A DNA stretch of 64,000 nucleotides. Origin: Gemmataceae bacterium (lineage in GTDB: Bacteria > Planctomycetota > Planctomycetia > Gemmatales > Gemmataceae). A program made the translations under genes and the position numbers. The notes under the pieces were generated by a model. The model was not told the DNA's origin. It was given only the letters and a program-made list of their open reading frames with translations, and searched no databases. Each line of letters starts with the position of its first letter. Within the stretch, counting starts at the first letter, position 1. Below, in pieces: positions 24,459-33,010 of this stretch. The stretch is from assembly GCA_019694755.1 (NCBI GenBank), contig JAIBBI010000002.1, forward strand, positions 1 to 64,000, read 5' to 3'.

Positions 24459-26075
24459 ATGCGAAATCACAAGTACCTCCTCTGTGCGGTGGCGGCTGCG
24501 CTCGGGCTTTGCCTGGCAGTCACCGGTGACTCCTTCTCGCAGGGACGCGGCCGCGCAGGCGGCGGTGGCGGCGGCCGTGCGGCGGGTAATCGTGGTGGAG
24601 CCGGTATGGGCGGTCAACATTCCGGCCCTGCCATGTCACGGCCGAACCCGTCACCAGGCGGCGGCGGAGCGTCCCGGCCGGGCGGTGGGCCGGGCGTCAG
24701 CCGGCCCAATCCTAGTGGTGGCAATCGCCCCGAATTTGGCGAGAACAATCGTCCCGGCGGTGGTGCCGGCAAAGCCTCCAATTTTCAACGACCTACCGGT
24801 GCCCCGAGCGGTGCTGGTCGACCGAATATGGGACCAGGCGCCGGCGGTGAAAACCGACCGGGCAATCTCCAGCGACCCGGTGGCGAACCGGGCGGCGCGG
24901 GCCGACCCAACTTCGGACCCGGGGCTGTTGGCGAGAACCGGCCGGGCAATCTCCAACGGCCCGGCGGAGGTGCGTCGTCATCGCAAGTGAATGACTTCCT
25001 CGGTCTGGGCGGCGGTGGCCGGCCGGCAGTCGGCAATCGACCGGAGCCTGGCAACCGACCCAGTATCGGCGAACGGCCCAATATCGGCGACAGACCCAAT
25101 ATCAACGATCGACCGAACGTCGGTGATCGACCGAATGTCAATGATCGACCTAACATCGGCGACAGACCCAACATCAATGATCTGCCCAACATCAACGACC
25201 GGCCAAACATCGGTGACAGACCAAAAATCAACGACCGACCCAATATCAATGATCGGCCAAACATCAATGACCGCCCCAACATCAACGACCGGCCGAACGT
25301 CGGTGATCGACGCGACATCAACGTGGGAAATGTCAACGTCGGCAACTCGGTCAACTACAGCAACGATCAAAACGCGTGGATCAACAACCGCCATGTGACG
25401 GGCAACCAGGTCCGCGTCAACGCGGGCAATCGGTATGTGGGCGCGTACAACACAGGGGCATATCGCCGCGGTGCCGTCGGCGGTTATCCCTACTACGGTG
25501 GCTGGGCCAACCGTGGTCCGTACTACGGCTGGTCCCCTGCCAGTTACGCGTCGTTCGGTGCGTTCATGGGTGCGGCGTGGGTGCGACCTCAGCCGGTTTA
25601 CTTCGCCTACGGTGCCGGCGGCAATGTCTACTACGAGAACAACAACGTTTACGTGAACGGCACTGCAGCCGGCACGGCCGAGCAGTACTCACAACAGTTG
25701 CAGACCGCCATGGCCGCGGCCCCGGCTACCGCGCCCGAAGGTGATTGGATGCCCCTCGGAGCGTTCGCCTTCACGCGCGAGGGCGTGGACGATTCGCAGT
25801 CGATGGTCGAACTGGCCGTCAACAAGGATGGCGTGATTGCCGGCACTTACTACAACGAGGCGTCGGGTGTATCGCGATCCCTGAAGGGGACGGTCGACAA
25901 GGAGTCGCAGCGGGTCGTCATCGGCTTTGCCGACGGAAAGAACTCTGACGTGGTCATGGAGACCGGTATCTACAACCTCACACAGGATGAGGCACCCGGC
26001 CTCCTGCACTTCGGAACGTCCGATTCGCAGCCGGTCCTGCTCGTCCGCCTGCAACCACCGGCCGACGGAAAGTGA
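24459..26075 (+). CDS. Secreted low-complexity protein with RPN hexapeptide repeats
   Basis: 538 residues; ATG at 24459 follows GGAGGA and lies 2 bp after the upstream stop. A signal peptide (1-28) is followed by a Gly/Arg/Pro-rich region to about 180, then about 18 hexapeptides of the form D-R-P-N-I-[GN] (residues about 190-290), then an Asn/Tyr/Gly region. The last ~110 residues form a compact domain ('GDWMPLGAFAFTRE', 'NKDGVIAGTYYN', 'RSLKGTVDKESQRVVIGFAD') that looks independently folded. Function unknown; probably a cell-surface or matrix protein working with the preceding gene product. Confidence 0.85.
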   Translation: MRNHKYLLCAVAAALGLCLAVTGDSFSQGRGRAGGGGGGRAAGNRGGAGMGGQHSGPAMSRPNPSPGGGGASRPGGGPGVSRPNPSGGNRPEFGENNRPGGGAGKASNFQRPTGAPSGAGRPNMGPGAGGENRPGNLQRPGGEPGGAGRPNFGPGAVGENRPGNLQRPGGGASSSQVNDFLGLGGGGRPAVGNRPEPGNRPSIGERPNIGDRPNINDRPNVGDRPNVNDRPNIGDRPNINDLPNINDRPNIGDRPKINDRPNINDRPNINDRPNINDRPNVGDRRDINVGNVNVGNSVNYSNDQNAWINNRHVTGNQVRVNAGNRYVGAYNTGAYRRGAVGGYPYYGGWANRGPYYGWSPASYASFGAFMGAAWVRPQPVYFAYGAGGNVYYENNNVYVNGTAAGTAEQYSQQLQTAMAAAPATAPEGDWMPLGAFAFTREGVDDSQSMVELAVNKDGVIAGTYYNEASGVSRSLKGTVDKESQRVVIGFADGKNSDVVMETGIYNLTQDEAPGLLHFGTSDSQPVLLVRLQPPADGK

Positions 26076-26098
26076 CCGATTGAACGCAACGTAACCCG

Positions 26099-26130
26099 AC
26101 CGCCGCGGCCCCAAAAGCCGCGGCGGTTTG
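26099..26130 (+). terminator. Rho-independent terminator of the secreted-protein operon
   Basis: A perfect 11-bp GC stem, ACCGCCGCGGC/GCCGCGGCGGT, around a 7-nt loop, followed by ttgcattt. Confidence 0.75.
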
Positions 26131-26154
26131 CATTTGGGGGGGTGGCATATCGCC

Positions 26155-26286
26155 CGTAGCGGCATTCGCCAGAATGCCGATGAGCCCGCGCTCGCTGGCA
26201 CCCGCACACCCTCTTCGTAGCGGCATTCGCCAGAATGCCGATGAGCCCGCGCTCGCTGGCACCCGCTCGCCGTATTCTGGCGAATA
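26155..26286. repeat. Tandem REP-like elements
   Basis: Two identical 51-nt units (26155-26205 and 26216-26266), each starting cgtagcggcattcgcc and holding the palindromic core GGCATTCGCCAGAATGCC, are followed by an inverted partial unit (gtattctggcgaatac, 26271-26286). The same core recurs at 60703-60902 and, degenerate, near 23700. Confidence 0.85.
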
Positions 26287-26306
26287 CTGCTACCCGCGGT
26301 GCACTC

Positions 26307-26334
26307 ATCGCTCCGCTGCGCGTCGCGGCTAACG
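26307..26334. repeat. 28-nt interspersed element, copy 1
   Basis: The exact reverse complement of 48841-48868. It begins atcgctccgctgcgcg and lies 32 bp before fmt. Confidence 0.8.
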
Positions 26335-26365
26335 GTTCCTTCGTGGTTCCGCTAACCTAACCTTC

Positions 26366-27340
26366 ATGACCTCTTCGCTTCGTGTTGTCATGCTGGGGAC
26401 CGGGACGTTTGCCGAGCCGACGTTTCGTGCGTTGCTCGGGCAGTCCCGGCATACTGTCGTCGGACTTGTCACGCAGCCGGACCGGGAGGCCGGCCGGAAG
26501 GCTGCTTCTACCCGGCAGGTGGGCGAGGGCATGACCACGCTGGCCCGCGCGGCCGGGGTGCCGGTGTATCAGCCTGAGAGCATCAACACACCCGAGGGCG
26601 TCGATCAACTCCGCGCCTGGCGTGCCGACCTGCTCGTCACGGCTGCTTACGGGCAGATTCTGAAGGCGGACGTTCTCGAGTCCGCCCGGCTCGGCGGCAT
26701 CAACGTCCACGGCTCGCTCTTGCCGCGGTATCGCGGGGCGGCCCCGGTGGCATGGGCGATCTGGCGCGGCGAGCGTGAGACGGGCGTGACCATCATTCGC
26801 ATGACCGCCGGACTCGATGCCGGGGCGATGCTTGCCCGGGCCGCCGTTGAGATCGGCGCGCAGGAGACGGCCGGGGAACTCGAGGCCCGGCTCGCACCGC
26901 TCGGCGCGGGCCTCGCGCTCGACATCATCGATCGCCTGGCCTCGGGGCCAGTCACGGGCGAGCAGCAGGACCCCGCGCTCGTGACCAAAGCACCCAAGCT
27001 GAAGAAGGAACACGGCGCAATCGACTGGACCCAGCCGGCGGAGGTTGTCGATCGGCAGATCCGGGCCGTGCAGCCTTGGCCGACACCGTACACCTTCCTT
27101 CACCGGCCCGACACGCCGGGCTTGCGATTGCTCGTGCTGGCCGGCACGCCTACCGCGGACGATGTCGGCCCGCCCGGTACGTTGCGGTTCGATGCGAAGA
27201 CGCTCACGGTCGGCACCGGGACAGGTTCCCTCCTGATTCACGAAGTGCAGCCCGCGGGGAAGAAGCGGATGCCGGTGGCCGCGTGGCTCAACGGACGGCC
27301 GCTACGCCCGGGCGACCGGTTCGGCCCCGAGCAGATCTGA
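26366..27340 (+). CDS. fmt: Methionyl-tRNA formyltransferase
   Basis: 324 residues, full length. N-terminal formyltransferase domain with 'LRVVMLGTGTFAEP', 'LVTAAYGQIL' and the signature 'GSLLPRYRGAAP' near residue 117; 'GVTIIRMTAGLDAGAML' follows. The C-terminal tRNA-recognition domain includes 'IDWTQPAEVVDRQIRAVQPWP'. It transfers a formyl group from 10-formyl-tetrahydrofolate to initiator Met-tRNA. In many bacteria def precedes fmt; here it does not, and repeats sit directly upstream instead. No strong Shine-Dalgarno is visible. Confidence 0.95.
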   Translation: MTSSLRVVMLGTGTFAEPTFRALLGQSRHTVVGLVTQPDREAGRKAASTRQVGEGMTTLARAAGVPVYQPESINTPEGVDQLRAWRADLLVTAAYGQILKADVLESARLGGINVHGSLLPRYRGAAPVAWAIWRGERETGVTIIRMTAGLDAGAMLARAAVEIGAQETAGELEARLAPLGAGLALDIIDRLASGPVTGEQQDPALVTKAPKLKKEHGAIDWTQPAEVVDRQIRAVQPWPTPYTFLHRPDTPGLRLLVLAGTPTADDVGPPGTLRFDAKTLTVGTGTGSLLIHEVQPAGKKRMPVAAWLNGRPLRPGDRFGPEQI

Positions 27341-27357
27341 TCGACGAGGGAAATTAC

Positions 27358-28347
27358 ATGCGTTTCCTGACCGGGCTTGTGCTGATGATGATGGCTGGCG
27401 TCGCGACCGCGGCAGACCCGTGGGTCACGTACCCGGGGCCGGGCAAAAAAGTCGTGTTGATCTCCGGCGACGAAGAGTACCGCTCGGAAGAGACGCTGAC
27501 GCAGCTCGGCCGAATCCTCTCTCGCAGGCACGGGTATCACTGCACCGTCCATTTCGCGATCGATCCGAAGACCGGCACGATCGACCCGAACGTCCGCACC
27601 AACATCCCGGGCCTCGAAGCGCTGGAGTCGGCCGACCTGATGGTGATCTTCACGCGGTTCCGCAATTTGTCCGACGACCAGATGCAGCACATCGTCGCCT
27701 ACGTCGACTCGGGCCGGCCGATCATCGGAATGCGGACGGCGACGCACGGCTTCGCCATCAAACCCGGCCGGATCTACTCGCGGTTCGGCGACGGGAGCCG
27801 GGAGTGGCCCGGCGGGTTCGGCAAACAGGTGCTCGGCGAGAAATGGGTGAGCCATCACGGGGACCACGGCAAAGAAGGCACCCGCGGCCGACTGGCGCCC
27901 GGCGCAGCCGGCCATCCGATTCTCCGCGGCATTGCCGACGGCGCGATCTTCGGCACCAGCGACGTGTATACCGTGAACCTACCGTTGGCCGGTGACGCAC
28001 TCGTGCTCGGCGAAGTGACCGAGACGCTCGACCCCGCAAGCAAGGCGGTGGCAGGGAAGAAGAACGACCCGATGATGCCGATCGCCTGGACGCGGACGTA
28101 CACGCCCCCAGGGAAGTCGCCGGCCCGGGTGTTCGCGACGACGCTGGGCGCGTCGCAGGATTTCGCGAGCGCGGGCACCCGGCGGTTGCTGGTGAATGCG
28201 GTGTACTGGGCCGTGGGCGACGAGGCGAAGATCCCGGCCGAGTCGGACGTGGAACTGGTCGGCGAGTTTACGCCGAGCCCGTTCCGCACCGACGGCTTCA
28301 AGAAGGGCGTGACGCCCGAAAGCCTGAAACTACCGGACGACCGTTGA
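27358..28347 (+). CDS. ThuA-like domain protein, secreted
   Basis: 329 residues. A signal peptide (1-19) is followed by a ThuA/glutamine-amidotransferase-like fold: 'KKVVLISGDEEYRSEETL', 'ESADLMVIFTRFRNLSDDQ', 'GRPIIGMRTATHGF', 'GHPILRGI' and 'RVFATTLGASQDFASAGTRRLLVNAVYWA'. ThuA proteins are linked to sugar (trehalose) metabolism in rhizobia; planctomycetes carry many secreted paralogs near sulfatases or sugar dehydrogenases, with function unproven. It starts 17 bp after fmt with GAGGG upstream, so may be co-transcribed. Its 3' end overlaps the convergent DUF6580 gene by 18 bp. Confidence 0.87.
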   Translation: MRFLTGLVLMMMAGVATAADPWVTYPGPGKKVVLISGDEEYRSEETLTQLGRILSRRHGYHCTVHFAIDPKTGTIDPNVRTNIPGLEALESADLMVIFTRFRNLSDDQMQHIVAYVDSGRPIIGMRTATHGFAIKPGRIYSRFGDGSREWPGGFGKQVLGEKWVSHHGDHGKEGTRGRLAPGAAGHPILRGIADGAIFGTSDVYTVNLPLAGDALVLGEVTETLDPASKAVAGKKNDPMMPIAWTRTYTPPGKSPARVFATTLGASQDFASAGTRRLLVNAVYWAVGDEAKIPAESDVELVGEFTPSPFRTDGFKKGVTPESLKLPDDR

Positions 28348-28875
28348 TGCCGCAGGCTCTAGTTCGGCAGCCCGGCGCTCGAGCAGCGCGTGGGCCCCGA
28401 AAAAGAGCGGCGTAAAGAGCAAGTCGCCGAGGATGGTGCCGCGGGCAAACGGCCAGGCGGCGATGTAGCAACTCGTGAGACCTTCCCACGTCTGCGGGTA
28501 CAGGTCGCGCCAAGAGCCGAAGTTGGTGATCGCGAAGAACAGAACGCTGCTGAGCACCGCACCCGCACCGATCTTCCACGGCGAGCGCGTGTGCCGCAGT
28601 GCGACGCCGACCAGCGCGATCAGGGCGTAGGTGCCGTAGACGTACGGGTCGAGCGGTTTCGAGCCGGCGACGCGCCAGAGGACGGAGTCGGTCGCGTACA
28701 TGACGCCGAGCGGCAGGGTCAGGGCGGCCCACCACGGCAGTCGGGCCCCGGAATATAGGGCCAGCGCGCCCACCGGCGCGACGTTCCACCCGGCAAACGG
28801 GAACAGGCGGAGCAGGCCGGCAGTGAGGGCGGCCAGCGGCGCGACGACGCGCGCGGGTTGAAGCGGTTCTTTCAT
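28330..28875 (-). CDS. DUF6580 family membrane protein
   Basis: 181 residues with about five hydrophobic segments. The family signature is clear: 'ITNFGSWRDLYPQTWEGLTSCYIAAWPFARGT' region (residues about 117-150), then 'LGDLLFTPLFFGAH'. Function is unknown; the fold resembles small ECF-type substrate-binding membrane proteins, but I would not assign a substrate. It is convergent with and overlaps the ThuA gene. Confidence 0.85.
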   Translation of the reverse strand: MKEPLQPARVVAPLAALTAGLLRLFPFAGWNVAPVGALALYSGARLPWWAALTLPLGVMYATDSVLWRVAGSKPLDPYVYGTYALIALVGVALRHTRSPWKIGAGAVLSSVLFFAITNFGSWRDLYPQTWEGLTSCYIAAWPFARGTILGDLLFTPLFFGAHALLERRAAELEPAASTVVR

Positions 28876-28906
28876 ATCCGTGATTATAGCGATGCCCGGG
28901 CGATGA

Positions 28907-30298
28907 CTACTTGAAGAAGCGGAGGTACACGGCGACGCCGATCACGCCGGCCAGCGCGCTGATCAGGCCCCAGATCAGAAACTCGTACGGATTCGAGTCG
29001 CGGGTCTGGATCTGGATGTGCGGCAGGTCGGGCCCGGTGTACTCGGCCGGCGCTTCGTGGGTGGGGTACGAGGTCATAGCCGGGGCGGCGTAGGGCCGGG
29101 AGGTCTCGCCCGTCCGCTGCGGTTGCACGCCGGACGCCTGGGCCGACACCCGGGCCGAGACCGGCGTCTTGCCGTCGCCCGGCTTGCCGGACCGCGCCGA
29201 GGTCTGGCCAGTGCGCGAGGGCAGCGGTGCGGCGGCGATGAGCAGGTCGCGGAATTCCGGGTAGGTGTTCAGCGGCGTGAACGGCCCGCCCTTGGTCTTC
29301 GAGCCCTGGATGTTCTCGGCGTCGCCCAGCAGGTTGTCCTTGATCGCCCGGCGGATGCCGTCGGTCGTGCCCTTCACCGTGTGCGGCTGGCCTTCCTCGT
29401 CCTTGTAAACGAGGTACCAGATATCGCCGTCCGCATTCGACCCGTTCGTCGAAGTAGTCGGACGGGTGCTGTGGCCGAGCAGGTCTTCCACGAACTCCCG
29501 GCAATTGGCCGGCCGCTTGTCCGGGTCCGCGCTCATCGCCCGCAGGATCGCCCAGTTCATGCGGTCCGACAACTCCGGGCTGATCTCTTTCGGCGGCTTG
29601 AACTCGTTGCGGATCTTCTTCATCCAGCAATCGAGCGGGCCCGACCCGTCGAACGGCATCTCGCCGGTCACCATCATGTACAGGGTCGCGCCGACGGAAT
29701 ACACGTCGCAGCGGATGTCGGCGTTCTTCGCGTCGCGGAACTGCTCGGGGGCCATGAAGTGCGGCGTGCCCAGCCCGCGGCCCGTGCGGGTGAGGTTCAT
29801 CTCTTCTTCGCCCAGACCCTTCACCAGACCCAGGTCGGTGATCTTCGCGACGCCCTCCTGCGTGAGCAGGATGTTGTCCGGCTTGATGTCGCGGTGGATC
29901 AGGTTGTGCTTGTGGGCCCGGTGCAGGCCCTGGCAGACTTGGACAATGATCCGCTTGGCTTCTTCCTCGGTCATCTTGCCGTCGCGGTCGATCCGCTGGC
30001 CGATGGAGTCGCCGTCGACGAGCTCCATGACGAGGAAGGGCATTTCGCCGCCGCCGCAGAATTCGATGGCTTTGACGACGTTCGGGTGGTCGATGCCGTT
30101 GGCCGCGCTGAACTCGCGCTCGAACCGCTTCATCAGGGTCTGATTCTTGGCGGTCTGGCCGGGGACGATCTTGATGGCGACGAGGTCGCCGGTGAGGCGG
30201 GACTTGGCCTTGTAGACCGCGCCCATCCCCCCCTCGGCGATTTTGTCGATGAGGTCGTAATTGCCGATACTATCGATCGCCGGCATCTCTTCGGCCAT
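28907..30298 (-). CDS. Membrane-anchored Ser/Thr protein kinase
   Basis: 463 residues from the ATG at 30298. The Hanks-type kinase domain is complete: glycine loop 'IAEGGMGAVYKA', 'VAIKIV' Lys, 'HRDIKPDNILL' near 134, 'DLGLVKG' (DLG rather than DFG, common in bacteria), 'GTPHFMAPEQF' and 'DVYSVGATLYMM'. A small domain follows at about 318-390 ('DIWYLVYKDEEGQPHTVKGTT'), then a Ser/Thr/Pro linker and one C-terminal transmembrane helix ('FLIWGLISALAGVIGVAVYL'). The kinase therefore faces the cytoplasm and is tail-anchored. It is divergent from the coiled-coil pair beginning at 30528. Confidence 0.93.
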   Translation of the reverse strand: MAEEMPAIDSIGNYDLIDKIAEGGMGAVYKAKSRLTGDLVAIKIVPGQTAKNQTLMKRFEREFSAANGIDHPNVVKAIEFCGGGEMPFLVMELVDGDSIGQRIDRDGKMTEEEAKRIIVQVCQGLHRAHKHNLIHRDIKPDNILLTQEGVAKITDLGLVKGLGEEEMNLTRTGRGLGTPHFMAPEQFRDAKNADIRCDVYSVGATLYMMVTGEMPFDGSGPLDCWMKKIRNEFKPPKEISPELSDRMNWAILRAMSADPDKRPANCREFVEDLLGHSTRPTTSTNGSNADGDIWYLVYKDEEGQPHTVKGTTDGIRRAIKDNLLGDAENIQGSKTKGGPFTPLNTYPEFRDLLIAAAPLPSRTGQTSARSGKPGDGKTPVSARVSAQASGVQPQRTGETSRPYAAPAMTSYPTHEAPAEYTGPDLPHIQIQTRDSNPYEFLIWGLISALAGVIGVAVYLRFFK

Positions 30299-30527
30299 CG
30301 AGGGGGTGCCTCCGGGAAGACCGGGGTGGAACGGGTCGCACCGGCCGGTTTCGCCATTGTAGTTTGCCGCGGGCCGGTTTGCCCTCCGAAAATTGCGGCC
30401 GACCCGCATGCGCGGCAAGGTCCCGCCCGTACGAACCGGCCGATCCGCTTGTCAAGCCTCTCCGGATCGGTCAGAATCCCTTAGATACCCCGTCTTGCGG
30501 TCCGGTACGGACATTTGAGGGAACCAG

Positions 30528-31520
30528 ATGTCACTCTTCGGCAAGGTACTGACCATCCTGAACGCCCTGGCAGCGGTGGCGTTCCTGGTCATCGCCGGGA
30601 TGGACTACAGCGCCCGCAACCAGTGGTCGTATTCGGTCTTCCGGCACGATCTGGCCATGCGCGGCCTGCCGCTGGACAACAAGGACGACTCCTGGCGGCC
30701 GGGCCGGGCCATCGTCAAGGACGTGAATGCCAAGACGATGGACGACCTGTTTCGCAACGCGGGCGGGGCTCCAGTCAAGACGCAACTTGAAGCGGTGCAA
30801 CAGGCCAAGGCGACGGCGACGCAGTTCGTCGAGGGCGCGGGCGACGACGCGAAGAAGCGGGCCGCCGCCGCCGCCGTCTGGCTGCCCCTGATCCCTCACA
30901 GCCACCAGCGCGACAACGCTCGCAAGCTGATCGCCGAGAAGCCGGCCGGGGAACTGGCGGGCATCGTCGGCAGCCTGTTCGACGCCGTGGCCGCGGAGAT
31001 CGAGAGCGACAAGTCGGTCGAGTTCAAGCGGATGAAAGTCGCCGACCTGCTGTACAACTTCAACCCGGGCCTTGACCCGGCCTTCCGCGAGCGGGCCCAG
31101 GCCGTGCTCGGGCTCGACGAATACTCGAAGGCGGCCGACCGCCAGGCGAGCAACCTGTACGGCCAGATCGGCCTGCTCGAACTGCGGATGAAGGAAGAAA
31201 GCGCGATCTTCGCCCGCCAGATGCAGGACCTGCAGCCGAAGCTCGTCCTGCTCAACGATCAGCTCAAAGCTGACAAGCTCCGGCTCGACCAGCAGAAGAA
31301 GCTGCTCGAGAAGCACACGCTGCTCTTCACGGCCCGCAAGGCCGAGCGCGATGAGCTGGCCGAGTCGCTCCGCAAGGCCGGCGCGACGGCGGACGCCGAG
31401 ACGGCCCAGCTCGCCGCGGTGCAGCAGCAGCTCTTCGCGATCCAGCGCGAGATCGCGGCCGCCCGCGAGCAGAACTCGAAACTCGAAAGCCAGATTCGGA
31501 CCAAGGAACTCGGGAAGTAA
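30528..31520 (+). CDS. Membrane-anchored coiled-coil protein, unknown function (first of pair)
   Basis: 330 residues; GAGGG precedes the ATG. One N-terminal transmembrane helix ('VLTILNALAAVAFLVIAG') is followed by an Ala/Lys-rich helical body. Residues about 225-325 form a long coiled coil ('MQDLQPKLVLLNDQLKADKL', 'RKAERDELAESLRKAG', 'QQQLFAIQREIAAAREQNSK'). No known domain recognised. The next gene starts 3 bp after the stop and has the same architecture, so the two products probably form a complex. Confidence 0.85.
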   Translation: MSLFGKVLTILNALAAVAFLVIAGMDYSARNQWSYSVFRHDLAMRGLPLDNKDDSWRPGRAIVKDVNAKTMDDLFRNAGGAPVKTQLEAVQQAKATATQFVEGAGDDAKKRAAAAAVWLPLIPHSHQRDNARKLIAEKPAGELAGIVGSLFDAVAAEIESDKSVEFKRMKVADLLYNFNPGLDPAFRERAQAVLGLDEYSKAADRQASNLYGQIGLLELRMKEESAIFARQMQDLQPKLVLLNDQLKADKLRLDQQKKLLEKHTLLFTARKAERDELAESLRKAGATADAETAQLAAVQQQLFAIQREIAAAREQNSKLESQIRTKELGK

Positions 31521-31523
31521 CCC

Positions 31524-32237
31524 ATGACGAACCTGGCGAAATACCTGATCTTCGGCGTCACGGTCCTGAGCTTCATGTTCCTGGCGTGGTCGATGGGTCT
31601 GTACGTCGAGCAGATGCCCTGGCAACTGCGGACGAAGGAACAGGCCGAGGAGATCAAGGGGCTGGTCGAAGCCCGCGACCGCGCCGACACGCGCTGGTAC
31701 GACGCGAACGGCAAGGTCACGAAGCTGGAAGCGGAAATCCCCCAGCGACGGGCGTGGTATGCCGAGCAGACGCTGATCGCGACCACCGGCAAGAACAATG
31801 CCGGCAAAGCGGTGACGCCGGCCGTCGGCCTCGTCGACGTGCAGAACGGGCTCGTGCAGTTGAAGTCGGCCGGGCCGTTCCAGATCGACGGGGCGGCCGC
31901 CCTGTCCTTCGACGGCTACAAGGAAGCGATCGAGAAGCAGCTCAACGAAATCCGCGAGACGAAGGTGAAGACCAACAAGGTCGTCACCGACACGACCGCA
32001 CTGACGACCGAAATCAACGGCAACAAGCCGGCCGCCGAAGCGATCACGGCCGTGGAGAAGGGCCTCCGCGGGCAACTCTCCGACGCCCAGCAACTGGGCC
32101 GGAATGCCCAACTCGAACAGCAGTTCCTGCAGTCGCCGCTGACTAACGACACGGTCGAACTGGAGCTTCTGAAGCGGCGCCAACTCGCCCTCGAAGCCCG
32201 CCTGAAAGAGCTGGCCCAATCCGTCCGCGGGGAGTGA
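31524..32237 (+). CDS. Membrane-anchored coiled-coil protein, unknown function (second of pair)
   Basis: 237 residues. An N-terminal helix ('LIFGVTVLSFMFLAWSMGLYV') anchors a mostly helical, charged body with coiled-coil segments at about 38-75 and 150-235. A short beta-like stretch lies between them ('GLVDVQNGLVQLKSAGPFQI'). It is translated right after the upstream gene and probably partners it. No enzyme motif is visible; a structural or scaffolding role is inference. Confidence 0.83.
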   Translation: MTNLAKYLIFGVTVLSFMFLAWSMGLYVEQMPWQLRTKEQAEEIKGLVEARDRADTRWYDANGKVTKLEAEIPQRRAWYAEQTLIATTGKNNAGKAVTPAVGLVDVQNGLVQLKSAGPFQIDGAAALSFDGYKEAIEKQLNEIRETKVKTNKVVTDTTALTTEINGNKPAAEAITAVEKGLRGQLSDAQQLGRNAQLEQQFLQSPLTNDTVELELLKRRQLALEARLKELAQSVRGE

Positions 32238-32279
32238 GCCGCGGGCCGCACTCCCCTACTTCCCGACTCCCTGACGCCC

Positions 32280-32879
32280 CTACTTCCCCTTGATCTCGTG
32301 GATCACGACGTTCCGAAACTCCGCCGACATCTTCTTGCCGGCGTGGATTTGGAGGGCGATGATTCCTTCTTCGGGTAGCTTCTCGAACTCGCCGTCCACG
32401 GTTGTGATGCCGTTGACCTTGATCGTCACCTTCTTGCCCGCGACGCGGATGCTGTAGTCGTTGAAGTCGTCGGTCTTGAGCGTGGGCTTCACTTTCGCAA
32501 AGTCGCACTGCTTCATCATGCCGCCGAACTGCTCGCCGTACAGGCTGCCCCAGTACACCGCGCCCATGTCGCACTGCGGGCCGGCCACGCTCCACTTCGA
32601 CTTGTCGAGTACCTTGCTGCGGATCTGCACGCCCGAGTTCGCATTCGTGCCGGTGAGCTTCACCTGACACACCATCTCGAAGTCCTTGTAGGTGCGCTTC
32701 GAGCAGAGGAAGGTGTTGGACTTCAGCGACCCGTCGTGGGAACCGGTGATGACGCCGTTCTCGGCCTTCCAGTATTCGCTGAGGTAGTCCCAGCCGTCGA
32801 GCGACTTGCCGTCGACGGCGGGGTTTGGGGCGTCGGCGGCAACGAGGCAGAGGGCCAACAGAGGCAAAATGCGGCGCAT
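32280..32879 (-). CDS. DUF1080 (3-keto-disaccharide hydrolase-like) secreted protein
   Basis: 199 residues, one domain. Short signal peptide (1-15), then the DUF1080 concanavalin-like pattern: 'DGKSLDGWDYLSEYWKAENG', 'FLCSKRTYKDFEMVCQVKL', 'NSGVQIRSKV', 'YSIRVAGKKVTIKVNGITT', 'EEGIIALQIHAG'. Members hydrolyse 3-keto-glycosides in some species; most planctomycete paralogs are untested. It is convergent with the coiled-coil pair and 131 bp from the divergent DUF1571 gene. Confidence 0.9.
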   Translation of the reverse strand: MRRILPLLALCLVAADAPNPAVDGKSLDGWDYLSEYWKAENGVITGSHDGSLKSNTFLCSKRTYKDFEMVCQVKLTGTNANSGVQIRSKVLDKSKWSVAGPQCDMGAVYWGSLYGEQFGGMMKQCDFAKVKPTLKTDDFNDYSIRVAGKKVTIKVNGITTVDGEFEKLPEEGIIALQIHAGKKMSAEFRNVVIHEIKGK

Positions 32880-33010
32880 GGACCGACTCCGGGTGTTGGG
32901 AGGGCGGAGGTCATCGTAGGCGGTTCGGCTGGGCAGGACACCGGCCGGTCTGGTACAACACCCGGCCGGCTCACGCCGGGGACCGAGTATCGGGCACAGG
33001 GAGGTGCCAC

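Noticed and set aside
25030-25320. Short repeats considered as a possible CRISPR array
   Set aside because: The period is 18 nt, in frame, with no spacers; it encodes the RPN hexapeptides.
26155-26286. REP units considered as attachment sites of an integrated element
   Set aside because: The same core recurs at 60.7 kb and near 23.7 kb and no integrase or cargo lies between copies; dispersed REP elements explain it better.
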